Origin: Boswellia sacra
Lineage: Eukaryota; Streptophyta; Magnoliopsida; Sapindales; Burseraceae
DNA: 64,000 nt
NCBI GenBank assembly: GCA_013180625.2
Contig: SNVD02008161.1
Coordinates: 124,001 to 188,000, forward strand
Direction: 5' to 3'
Below, piece after piece: positions 10,233 to 20,967 of this stretch (the first letter of the stretch is position 1; every line of letters starts with the position of its first letter). Position numbers and translations under genes: made by a program. A model generated the notes under the pieces. The model was not told the DNA's origin. It did no database searches and saw only the letters and a list, made by a program, of their open reading frames with translations.

Positions 10233-11347
10233 TGTTGACACCAATAGATTTTATGTTTCCTCAAACAGACATGTGATTAGAGGGGACCATGCTCTTTTCT
10301 TAGAGGTGTATTTATAGTTATAGTGTTGTACTCTTTTGGTATCTTGTGTCTGGTTGGTTCTGTAGAGGTTGGAAATGCAGCTTGTTTGACTAGTTATATA
10401 GTATTTATGCTGCTCAGAATTTAGAAGATAAGGATAACATGAGAATAGATTTCCAAGATGAGACAGTCCATGCACCTCTCAAGGGTATTTCAATCTTTTC
10501 TTTGGAAGTGCAATATTTTCCTTCTATACTAATCCCTCTAGTTACCAGTTCAAGTAGTCGAAGAGTTGTGAGTAGTTATAACTACCTTTGTTCGATAGTT
10601 CAGAGAGGAAAAAAATATTACCTCTCTTACACTAGTCCTCGTGGTTACAAGTTTGAGTAGTCGAAGAGTTGTGAGGAGTTGTAACCACAAAAAGTGTTGT
10701 AATGGCAGAGGAAGTGAAGGATGTCGAAGTAGGATGAGAGTTTGGAAGTCTGGTAGCAGTGATATACATTAGTAGGCGATAAATCTCTTAGCTACGATAG
10801 AACTATGTTGACGTGTCTAGTTAGGAAGTAAATAGGCTTTATCTAGCTGGGGTGATGTGTATTAGCTAAGGTTTCAACCATGCTTCAACTACATTTCCAA
10901 GATGAGACAATCCATGCACCTCTCAAGGGTATTTCGATCTTTTCTTTGGAAGTGCAATATTTTCCTTCTATACTAATCCTTCTAGTTACCAGTTTGAGTA
11001 GTTGAAGAGTTGTGAGGAGTTATAACATTTGTTCGATAGTTCAGAGAGGAAAAAAAGATTACCTCTATTACACTAGTCCTCGTGGTTACAAGTTTGAGTA
11101 GTCAAAGAGTTGTGAGGAGTTGTAACCACAAAGAGTGTTGTAATGGCAGAGGAAGTGAAGGATGTCAAAGCAGGATGAGAGTTTGGAAGTTTATTAGTAG
11201 TGATAAATACATTAGTAGGCGATAAATCTCTTAGCTACGATAGAACTATGCTGGCATGTCTGGTCAGGAAGTAAATAGGCTTTATCTAGCTGGGGTGATG
11301 TGTACTAACTAAGGTTTCAACCATGCTTCAACTACATTTTCCCAACA
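10233..11347. repeat. LTR-like repeat of outer element H
   Basis: The repeat has TGTTG...CAACA inverted ends (TGTTGACACC at 10233, TTCCCAACA ending at 11347). Its first 290 bases match 63506-63797 at the right end of the window in the same orientation. About 80% of it consists of two tandem copies of a 444-bp unit. It stands just left of the plus-strand gene that I assign to H, so it may be the terminal repeat of H. Orientation is not settled. Confidence 0.5.
10449..11335 (+). repeat. Two tandem copies of a 444-bp unit inside the LTR
   Basis: Copy 1 is 10449-10892 and copy 2 is 10893-11335; both start ATTTCCAAGATGAGACA and end GCTTCAACTAC, with only scattered differences (for example an 8-base loss near 11020). 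Each copy contains an internal repeated stretch of about 55 bases (around GAGTAGTCGAAGAGTTGTGA, spaced about 105 bp). The right-hand LTR copy breaks off before the second unit would start, so it does not show whether the duplication is general to the family. Confidence 0.85.
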
Positions 11348-12570
11348 CATCGCTTAGTGGTCCGATATTGATGGGACATGCATTTATTGGATCATTGGTG
11401 AGTGGAGCAATAGACTAGTTGCACGTGTCGAGACTAATGGAGTCATCTAGGAAATGTGCTGAGATCAGGACACGTGTCCCTGATAAGTGATGGGGGTGCA
11501 TAAGGAAGGTTTGAAACTCTCCCCAATTCTTCTCTTTCTTCTCATATCTTTTAGTACTCCTCGTTCAGAGAAGAGAAACTCATTTCATTAATTACTTTAT
11601 GCTCTTTGCACAGCAAAACTACTCCTCAAGATTTGCTCTAGTTGTGGAACTTTGAAGAAGGCATCTCAAATTCATCGAGAAAGTGAGCGTTGATGTGAGT
11701 TTTTTGCTAGTTGTGCGAACAGTAGGGAAGATCATAAGAAGCGAGCTCCTACGTCTTCATTCAATGTAAGATTTTTACTCTGGTTTTGTTTTGTCTTATG
11801 TATGTGGACGTATGGCTTGTAATGTCATGATGATGTGATGCTATATCTTTTGTCTTTGTTTGAATATGGATGAAGCTGGTTTGATTACTGCATTGGAAGA
11901 TCATATTAAGATATTTGTGGGTGTAAACAGTAGGGCTTAATATGAGATTAGGTAGAAATAGGACATATCATGGTTATTGTGAATATAAAGGTACGTATTT
12001 TCATATTGTGTTTGTCTTTTTTACTTTAAGTTTCTACCATTGGTTGGTGATTCTATAATGTTTGGGTTCAAAATGTTGTGTGCTATTGTAGGCATTTAGT
12101 TTGTATGAGGAGTCTAGTAAAGTTGGTGCTCTATTTGTGTTATAGTTAAACTCGGAGTGTTTTCATTGGAGAGTGATACTCAGTAGTTGTCGTAGATGGA
12201 TAGGCGGAGAGGATAGGTAGATGGGTAGGGTTTTCCCCTAGATGGATGCATGTTTCCTTTTTTGTTCGAAGAGTCAAGTTCCAACACATCATATGACAAT
12301 TTTCTTAATAAGGAACCATTGAGTGTAATCCCTTTGCAGAGTGTTTTTCTTGAAAATTAGGTTGGTACAATCTAATAGAGAGGTCGAAAAACATACTAGA
12401 TAGAGGAAGGAGAAGTGTTGAGGAGGATAAAGTCATAGTACTTTCCTCTGATTCATTCAAGGAGATTCACATTAGAATGTATATAGAAGTCTTTAGTTGC
12501 AAGCTACTTATAGTAGATATATAGTCTTTAGATCTTCATCACTTCTAATATTATGGCCTTTGTTTATTTC
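11348..12570 (+). promoter_or_regulatory. Probable 5' region of the plus-strand gene in H, with G-box palindrome
   Basis: The stretch lacks ORFs. It has a perfect 12-bp palindrome GGACACGTGTCC (11468-11479) and another CACGTGTC at 11422, both with the ACGT core bound by plant bZIP/bHLH factors. A pyrimidine-rich 5'-leader-like part follows (11515-11560). A possible intron runs from a GTAAGATTT donor near 11767 to TTTATTTCAG at 12562-12571. I infer a promoter and first intron for the gene beginning at 12572; no clear TATA box is visible. Confidence 0.35.
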
Positions 12571-12571
12571 A

Positions 12572-15020
12572 GGCTAGAACACACAAGTAGGCCTTGTCCT
12601 AAAGTTAGGAGTGGTGTGAGCATGACCAGACATACTAGGTTGTTTGCAAAGAAGGTTGCTGCTGTTGCGAAGGCATCCAACAGTAATAAGTTATCTAGGA
12701 AAAAGGGAAAACATCCAGTCCCTGTTAGATATGTTAGGGACCTAAATTTTCAGGGTTTTTGATAAACAAGCACCTTCATAAGATCTCAATGGATAGGATT
12801 AAAGAACTGAGGATCCTGTATAGGATTCCAAGTAGTGTTAGATTTAGGGCACCTGGTGTGGTCGCTTGTCCTCTTAGGCCTAGGAATGATGAAATTATCT
12901 TCCATAGTTTGTTTTACCTAGTAAGTGTTAGATTACCCCTACAACCTTTGTTTGTTGAATACCTTAGGATGTTTAGCTTAGCGCTTGGGAAAATGTCACC
13001 CAATGGTTAGAGAAATAGGATTACAAGGGTTGTGGAGAAGGAATTTTCATAAGGAGATCATGATTAGTGAGATTGAGTTAATGTATAACTTGAAGGCTTC
13101 CCTACGTGGTATTGGTTGGTACTACTTGAATCAATGAACCCATATTATGGATGGGGATGGTATAGAATACCACTTAGAGCAAAGTTAAATGGGGAAATGT
13201 GGGCAGATGGCTGAGTAACTAGGGCTATTAAAATACTGCCAAGACCAACCAAAAACAGTGGGAATGCAGCTTATGATGATCCTGATGATTTTCTAGAACT
13301 CTTCATTTTGCATGGACTTAGTAAGAATGGTAAGAAATGAAAGAATATGTGTTTTTATGTGTTTAAAAAAGTGGGATGCACCTTCTAAGGATGGTATGAC
13401 AATGTGGTTGAGATACAATAAGTCTGGTAAGCTTTGTTACAGGTAAGAACTTTCTGGTTAGTCAAAGTATTTTGGTCAGCTAACATGGGTTGCATGTTGT
13501 TTGTACAAGTAGTAAGAAAGATCGATATACCCTTCGATAACTATCTTAGGGTTGTAGTAACATTTTCCTGGTAGAGTGTAGATTTAAAAGAATTGATGTT
13601 CGAGGAGAATCAATTAGCATTTGGCTTGGTTGCCTTTGTACAAAAAGCAACAAATCTTGCAAACAAAGACTTGGATGTTGAATTTCTAGACACAGGTAAT
13701 TTGAGCTTGCCTTGCTTATTGCTCTGCCTAGTATTATCTTGGTAAAACTTTGACTGTCATGTTTATAACATTTGTAGAGAGCTTTGTAAGGAGCAAGGGT
13801 TTGAAGCTTAAAGATAAAGAAAAGTCTAATGAAAAAGATTCTAAAGAGAGTTATAGTGACAATGAAACGTTTAAGGAAAAGTCTGAGGAGAAAGGTTGCA
13901 CGAAGAAAGAAGAGGCCATGACATGCATAGAGCCATCAATTTCTAAAGGTAGAGGAGTAATAGAAGGTTTAGGTTTCGTGCTGGATGAGATTCATGCTCA
14001 ACATATGAAAGAAGCTGGAATGGAAGAAATGTTTGAGCAGACTTCACAGAAATACGCTACTATTAAGACGTTCAAGCAGCCATATCCAAAGAAATAGAAG
14101 TCTTACAAGACAGCAACTGTGGCAGTCATAGTAAAAAAATTGGAGTTGCCAAAAGGTCAGTGAAATTTGCGAAAAGGAAGGGGGTTGTAGTTGATTATAG
14201 GGATGAAACCTTTGTCAATATGTATGATAGTACCTTCAAAAGAGGTAAAGCTTAGTCTTCAAAAAGCCAATAGAGATGTCCAAGAGAACAACTGTTAGGG
14301 AGATTGGTCATTTATTTGACCTTGTTAGCACTTGTGTAAATGCGTTAACTCTTTGACAGCTTGATGAGAGTAAGAGCTTGACTCCCATGGCAGCATATGA
14401 TACTCCGACGTTGGCAAGCATGCTAGTAAGATTGAGTCTAACCTTTTTAACATTACGATTTCTAGCTATTTTCCCTTTCTAAACGATGTCTCTTACTCGG
14501 TAGACTTTAAGTTTAATGGTGCAACATCGATCACGATTTGCAACCATGAAAAAGGCATAACATGAGCTGGAACAAAACAATGAGAAGCTGATTACTAAGA
14601 AGGATCGATGCTCTTTGTGTATAGTTAAAGATGTAAGCTAATGAAGCAATCATTAAGGCTAACCAAAGTGCTGACTGGAAAAGCAAGCTAGTCAACTTGG
14701 AGGCTTTGAAAGAACAATGGTAAAAGGATTGCAAGGGGAAAAGGCAGGCAAATCATGGATTAGCCCAACAGCTTGAAGTGGAGACATTGGTGTTAGTATG
14801 GGCTATGGATGCTGGGGTGGCATCAATAAAGCAAAAAGTTCTCCTCAGATATCAACAACTAGATTTGACCAATATCAAGCAATCCAATCATGACAATAGC
14901 ATCTACCAATGCAATTAAGGCAAGTATTGGCGGTAGTCAGACTAGCAGAGTGATTAAGAGTAAAACAAGAGCAAGACCTGATGAGGTGAGCGTGGAAGGC
15001 AAGGTAGGCAAAGAAGTTGT
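12572..15020 (+). pseudogene. 'Putative gypsy type transposon' gene of H, first part (antisense to its pol)
   Basis: The exon opens LEHTSRPCPKVRSGVSM. After a stop and frame change, DDEIIFHSLFYLVSVRLPLQ, PLFVEYLRMFSLALGKMSPN resembles the core of the plant family 'putative gypsy type transposon' (Transposase_28), whose members have FPLHPFV..L..F.LAPGQL.PN. A decayed middle part follows, then a Lys/Glu-rich frame at 13750-14097 and a helical, probably coiled-coil part (about 14540-15000). Such genes are known as extra ORFs in Tat-lineage gypsy elements, where they lie antisense to pol; the pol of H is on the minus strand. The gene is cut at 15020 by element F and resumes at 59765. Confidence 0.55.
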
Positions 15021-17060
15021 TATAAATACTTGATTTTTAAGGCTTGATGATAAAATGAAGATGAATTTTGAGTAATAAAAATGACCGAAATGCCCTTGAA
15101 AGGGAAAGGAAGAAATGTGTGAAATTCACCAATAGCTTTGAAAGCCGACATATGACTTTGAAGAATCACATAAATTAATCCAAACTGAATCTAATGATGA
15201 GTCATATACCATTGTGAAGCTACAGATGTCTAGTTTTCACAAAATTTTACGGATTGCAAATTGAAGTTGAACTTAAACAGTTACCTGCGATCGAATAACT
15301 GAACGTCAGAAGGGATTACATTAAAAAAATGCAAAATTGAAGGGTTTGCTGGGCCACAATCGGTCGACTATCCTACCATCGACAGTGGCCCACTAACAGC
15401 CAGCTAGATGTCACACTATCGATTGATGGTCCTCACACAGCTGGCTGACTATTGTTCCCATGTTTTTAGAATGTTTTGATTGGATCGTTCCTTTTTCATT
15501 TTTTGCTTCCTTTTTAAACCCCACCCCTCCACTATATAAATAGCCCCTGTCCTCACTTTCTAGGACATATCAGAATCTTCTCTTTTCCCTCTTATAGACG
15601 CACTTGAGAATTCAAGGAGTTTTTTCTAGCTTAAAATTTTCTTTTGCATTCTGTTGCTCTAAACAGGGAAAGGGTACGTCTTCAGAGTAGTTCTCTCTTC
15701 TCCCTCATCTTTTCTTATTCATTTTTCTTGCTTTAGAATAAGTATGTTTAGGTTTGTTTATGCTTAGAATAAGCATGTTTAGGTTTTATTTTGATGCTTA
15801 GAAGCGTGTTTAGGTTTATTGTGAATTATTCTAACATTTGTTTGTTTTGTGAGATGGATAAGCATGTTAAGGCAAGTCCGCTTTCCTTTCTTTATTTAGA
15901 ATCATGATAGGATTTTATTTTCTTAGCGAATGCTTATAATCATGCTTAGGAGAACATGTTTAGAATCATACTTAAAAGTACATGATTAGAATCAAGCTGA
16001 GAAAACTTACAATTGCTTTGAAGCATGTTGGGAAATAACATAGAATAGGTAACAATTACCATGTTTACCCTCGAATGCTTGAATTGGGCTAGAATAGTCA
16101 TGATTGATATTGATTGATTGAATTAGGCTGGAAAAGCCATGTCTAGGCTAGAATTATCATATTTAGAATTTCAATTATCAATTGAATTATGCTAGAATAG
16201 CAATAGGCAGAATTACCATGATAAAGTTATAAAAACTAGGTAGAAATGCCATGGTTCTAGATTATGGCTTTGTATCTAATTCTAATTGATTTTATAAATA
16301 CCATGATTAAAAATATGATTAGAATAATGCCATAAAAGTGATTGTGAACTCACATTGATGGTGAGAGACCATTACTTAGAAGGAATAAATGATTGAATAA
16401 GTGACATGGATGTATGAAGAGGCTTGATAAGCATAGAATAGACTCATATATGGTGGTGAGGAATTCCCTATTTATGGAATCTCAAATTGATTGCTTATTT
16501 CACTATGCGATTTGCATGAATATGCTATGTATGGAATATTTTATATCATTGAATATTTGAAGTGTTTAGAAGTAAAATTACTTTATTTGTTAAAAAGCAA
16601 TGTAATCCTCCTCCCATTCCCCCATGTTTGAAAGGAATTATAATATATTCTCATCCCCCTTTCTTTGTATGATATACAACTATTGTTGATTGAATATCAT
16701 CTTACATGTTTAAAAAAGATAAAATTGAGAATGTGTGCATAAAACGAACCACTTAAGCGGACTTTATAACAAAATAAGCTATTTTTATTTGGTATACCCT
16801 AGTGGAAGCTGAAATTTGATTTGGATGAGGCGAATGGCTTGTACCTAACTTTCTGAATCCATCTTTTAAGGGATGAGGGTAGTTTAGGTCTTTAAGAGAG
16901 ATATTAGATTACCCCTATTCATTTCCAATTGAATAATTAGGCTACTACTCCACTCCCCAAACGTGCCCATGGCTCGTTTTTGCTTCCTTAAGTCTCGAAA
17001 GAGGCTTTGATACAGTGCCATGATCGCAAATGCTCTAGCAGGATGAAAGCCTCGTTCATA
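15021..17060 (+). repeat. 5' LTR (A) of F
   Basis: The 2040-bp repeat begins TATAAATACTTGATTTTTAAGG, matching the LTR start TGTAGACACTAGATTTTTT of copy C, and ends CTCGTTCATA, followed after one base by the primer site. The terminal TG and CA are mutated to TA in both cases, consistent with C-to-T decay. It carries a GC-rich block with repeated CGACTGT/ACAGTCG-like words (15355-15465), a TATA box at 15534, and a U5-like part with several AAGCATGTTTAGG repeats (15735-15990). Homologous to B, C, D and E. Confidence 0.85.
15534..15544 (+). promoter_or_regulatory. TATA box of LTR A
   Basis: TATATAAATAG follows a C-rich stretch and sits at the same place as TATATAAATAG in LTR E (58587), TATATAAA in LTR C (39680) and the reverse complement in LTR D (45729). 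It is the likely core promoter of the element, so U3 would end near 15565. Confidence 0.75.
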
Positions 17061-17061
17061 G

Positions 17062-17079
17062 TGGCGACTCTACTGGGGA
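17062..17079 (+). other. Primer binding site of F
   Basis: TGGCGACTCTACTGGGGA begins one base after LTR A and has the TGG start required to pair with the CCA end of a tRNA. Very similar sites are known from plant Tat/Ogre-type elements. In G the matching site (44182-44199, minus) has decayed. I do not assign the tRNA from memory. Confidence 0.7.
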
Positions 17080-17789
17080 TAAAAAAGGTTGATTTTGATT
17101 ATGATACCAAATTCTAATACCTTACGTTGTTATTTTGAGTCCTTGCATCACTACACATTGCATACAATGAGCACGAATTATCTAAACTAGTCGTGTGGCA
17201 TTGGCATGAGAAATGTTTGGCTCCATTCAACCCTTAGATGACCAGCCCAAGGGGGTATCTCTCGCTGGAAGGAGTCCAGACCATTAGACCGTTGAGACTC
17301 AAGCCTTTCTCGATGAATCTAGAAATTTCTAGTACAATGAATGTCCAAAATCCATGTTGAAATACATGTCCATGGATTTAAATTCCTTACATGATTAGAA
17401 TAACATCGACTCAAAATTCACGGAACCATGAACGAATGCTTCATGTCAAAACACCTATAAGAACAAAAAAGGGGGTATATGCCATAAGTTAAGGTTATCA
17501 TACCATTTAGAGCCATGTTATGATAATCATGAAGAATCCAATATCAAATTGAATGTTAGAAATTAGGAGAAAGAATCTCGCATTCCCACATCCCATGCTG
17601 ATGACTAGGAAATAAGGCTAAAAATCCTAGGAAAAGAGACTCGACGTCACATGTATGGGGAAAATAAGGTTGGAAGGCTGAGAGTTTGTCCATGCCCTTG
17701 TATGAGCATGCATCATGCCATGCATGCATCATGTCATGCATACATGCATGCATGCATGGCATTAACACCTTTGTTTTGCAGCCATCATA
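17080..17789 (+). other. 5' leader of F with GCAT-rich palindromic cluster
   Basis: Untranslated leader between primer site and gag, matched in reverse by 43430-44180 in G. Near its end (17704-17762) is a cluster of overlapping GCATGC palindromes, present in shorter form in G (43480-43510). It is followed by TTTGTTTTGCAG, which looks like a 3' splice site just ahead of gag. Leader hairpins can serve packaging or dimerisation; that role is only a guess here. Minus-strand ORF 17556-17924 overlaps this cluster and is not credible. Confidence 0.6.
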
Positions 17790-18373
17790 GCTTAGGTTAG
17801 ACAAGGTGGTCGTTTGACAAGACAAAAAGAGCCAATTGTTGAAATGGTCGTACCCAACAGTAGAAATCAAGAGATGGTCTAATTGAGAGCTGATGTGACT
17901 GTACTTTAACAACAAATGACCCAACTCATTAAAGCTCTACGAAATGGGCCTAACTGCATAAAGTAGCCTTTGCCCAAAGGTAATGGTGGTGATGAGGGTG
18001 AGACTAGCCAAGGTAGAGATGGGGGGAAAGGCACAACCAACGAAGATGAGCCCGAATCGGTCATGTAATTGGCCAAAGATATGGAGAAGGTCCAATCTCT
18101 CTTGAAGAAGAAGGGTCTGAAAGGGGTTAAAGACCTAGGATCTTGCTTATTAGAAATGATGACTTGCTTTCAAAGTTTCACATGCTAGATTTTCCCAAGT
18201 TCAATGGAGAGGGCAACCCAAAAACTCACTTGAGAGAGTATGCTACTGTCATGACCACTACTCCTCTGTCGAAAAAGTATATATTGAAGTACTTTATGCT
18301 ATCCCTAGAAGATGATACGGTAGTATTGTACCATGATATTCTAAAAAGAGTTTGAAAGATTGGGAAGAGCTAT
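17790..18373 (+). pseudogene. F gag, 5' part
   Basis: The frame gives KEPIVEMVVPNSRNQEMV, ADVTVL, QQMTQLIKALRNGPN (a short coiled-coil-like start), then, after a frameshift near 18150, FHMLDFPKFNGEGNPKTHLR and KYILKYFMLSLEDDTVVLYH, the conserved gag core of plant gypsy elements. It ends in KDWEELL exactly where element G is inserted (target duplication GCTAT 18369-18373) and resumes at 46201. Stops include probable CAG-to-TAG changes (for instance ...QEMV*LRADV). Gag forms the virus-like particle. Confidence 0.8.
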
Positions 18374-19133
18374 TGTGAAAGGGGCTCTTATCCCGCCAGA
18401 GCGTTTATGACCATGACGTTGTGTTAAAACCTTTTTCAAGACTTAAAGGAACACAAATGGGTCATGGTCATGTCTGGGGAATGGAGTCGCCACCCAATTA
18501 TTCAATTAGAAATGAATGGAGGCAATCTGATCCCTCACTTTAGGATGTACGCTACCCTTATCTGTTCAGAGATGGGTTTGAGAAGTTAGGTACTAGCCAT
18601 TCGCCTCGCTCGGATTAAAATCTGACCTCCGCTAGGGTATACCTAATAAGAATAGCTTACTTTGTTATATAGTACACTTATTTTGTTCATTTTATGCACT
18701 ATTATTCATTTTATCCTTTTTAGGCATGTAAAGTGATATTCAATGAATAACAGTTGTATATTCATACAAATAAAGAGGGAGGATAATAGAGTTGCATTCA
18801 TTTACAAACATGGGAGATAGGGGGGAGGATTACATTGCTCTTCAACAAATAAAGTAAATTATACTTTTAAAATACTTCAAATATCCATTCATTCATTCAT
18901 ATATTCAAATGGAAAATATAAATAATCAATTTGAGACTCGATAAATAAAGAATTCTTCACCACTATATGTAAGTCTATTAAATGCTTATCAAGTCTCTTC
19001 ATGTATATTCATACATTTATTCAATTATTCGAAGTGATGGTCCATCACCATCAATGTGAACCCACCATCGCTTCATGGCATCATACAATCATATTTCTAA
19101 ACATGGTATATTCAAACATTTATTCATATATAT
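18374..19133 (-). repeat. 3' LTR (B) of G, truncated by CACTA insertion
   Basis: Begins TGTGAAAGGGGCTCTTATCC, the complement of the LTR 3' end, and matches D base for base order from 44201 to about 44960 (for example CATTCATTCATATATT near 18890 and 44715). Its first two bases TG show that the family's LTR ended in CA. At 19134 the CACTA element starts; the remaining U3 part is not found on the other side, so it was deleted along with the CACTA right end. Confidence 0.85.
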
Positions 19134-19660
19134 CACTACAAGAAAAAAACAAATATTTGACTATTTTTACCCTTCAAATGTAATATTATTTGACGGTTAG
19201 TGCATGTTATATATGTCACCATCAAATATGATAATATTTGATAGTTGGTCAAACAGTCAAATATCTACTATAACATATTTAAGTCTTAAAAAGTAGTCAA
19301 GTTTTTATGCCATTGGTATTGATTTATTAGCAATATTTGATTACTGCTGGAAAAAATATTTGACAGAAATCGTCAAATATAACGAATTTAATGGTCGAAA
19401 TTTTGAAACTACTATTACTAATATTTGACAATAATAGTAAAATATGATGAACTGTAAACGGTCGAATTTTTTCAAATTTGATTGAATTTAACCATCAAGT
19501 ATGTGATGGTAGAATAATATTTGACTCTTTTCTGACAGACAAATATTATTTTAAAATAGAATTTTTTACACTTGCCGGTTTGGATATTGTCAAGTATGAT
19601 AATTTTTTTGCTCATATTTGACTATTTATTATTGTCAAGTTTTTCAGAATAGTATTTTTC
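19134..19660 (-). repeat. CACTA terminal and subterminal repeats
   Basis: After CACTACAAGAAAA the next 500 bases hold many copies, in both orientations, of an 11-base word close to AAATATTTGAC / GTCAAATATT (for instance 19149, 19235, 19252, 19324, 19355, 19372, 19420, 19525, 19611). Such subterminal arrays are the binding sites of the smaller En/Spm protein (TNPA type). Here the word is AT-rich. Confidence 0.8.
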
Positions 19661-19700
19661 CTAATTATCCTATTTGAATGTTTTTGGACGTCAAGTATGA

Positions 19701-19702
<2 letters not shown>

Positions 19703-19745
<43 letters not shown>

Positions 19746-19765
19746 TTTTATAATATATATATATT
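19703..19765. repeat. (AT)n microsatellite
   Basis: An uninterrupted AT run from about 19706 to 19741, followed by an interrupted one to 19765, in the subterminal region of the CACTA element. Confidence 0.95.
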
Positions 19766-20967
19766 CGTAAATATTTTTTAAAAAAATTAATATATGGTTA
19801 TATATTATATCTTTTATTTTTTAGATAATAGATGTATCATTTTTATTATATATTCTTTTGTGAAAATATGATAATTTTATTAACTTTTAAAATAATAATA
19901 AAAATTTATATTTAAGATCACAAACATGCACGTATACATAGAACAGAAGCCTAAACAAATGAAAATGGAATTATAAGAAAGTATGAGACTTTATATGGAA
20001 TGTAGCACTTGAAAACAATAAATTAACAAAAGCATGCAAGTGATTAGTAACACTTTCTCTACAAGTTGAACCCATAAACCAATAAAAAAATTAAATACTA
20101 CCTGACTTAAAAACAATTGAAGACTTGCTTTCTGTGTACAAAATCCAATTGCATCCCAACACTACTTGTCTATTTCTTTTCTAACACAAGTACTCATTGT
20201 CAACCTATTGTACCTTGAAACTCATAAACATACAAAAGCATAAACAATATTCCAGCTAAGTTGTATTTCAACATAGCATAAACATGCCTAAACATAGCTT
20301 ATTACTGACATAAACAATATTCCAAAATAGTTGCATTCCAATATAGCAAAACATGAAAAAACATAACTTATACCATGTTAAAGTCAGATCAAAGGGAGGC
20401 ATCCAATATAAGAATTCAAGATAGATTTCGCTAATTGATCAATTCAAGTATCCCTCCACTATTAGGTAAGTGATCCATAAAGTTTTCAAATGAGCAATAG
20501 GCACTTTACAATTGCATGCATGTTGCCAAAATTTAACATTTGCATATGTTATCTTAATCTATACACGCTAATGATGTTACCCACAAAATGCAGTCCATCT
20601 CCATCACCATATCTGAAGTCATCTTTTCAATAACCCACCAATATACGATCCCACAAAAATAAGTTAGCAACTATAGACACGCTAACGATGTAACTGATGA
20701 AATGCAATCCATCTCTATCACCATAACTACAGTCATCTTTTCAATAACTCACCAATATATGATCCCAAAAAAATAAGTTAGAAATTGTACACCATATATA
20801 TCAACAAAATCAATCAACATAACTTCTTCAATTTACAACGCTGCAACATTAGAAATACACTTGTTAGAAAGAATTGACAAATATGAAAACCTTATGTATA
20901 AGTTAATTATTTCTTGTATTTAACCTTATCTTCAAGCTTTTTCTTAGGCATGCTTCAATAATATGAT
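19766..20967 (-). other. 3' region of CACTA element with short direct duplications
   Basis: No gene. It holds a tandem duplication of 114 bp (20563-20676 and 20677-20790, starting ACACGCTAA and including GTCATCTTTTCAATAAC) and a shorter one of about 68 bp (around 20238-20375, starting CATAAACAATATTCCA). It probably includes the 3' untranslated part of the gene ending at 20968. Confidence 0.6.

Noticed and set aside
17556..17924. 122-codon minus ORF with HACMHDMMHAWHDAC
   Set aside because: Low-complexity reading of the GCATGC palindrome cluster in the leader; no homolog frame in G.
15021..19133. LTRs A and B as the two ends of one short element
   Set aside because: They are in opposite orientation; the GCTAT duplication pairs B with D, and gag continuity pairs A with E.
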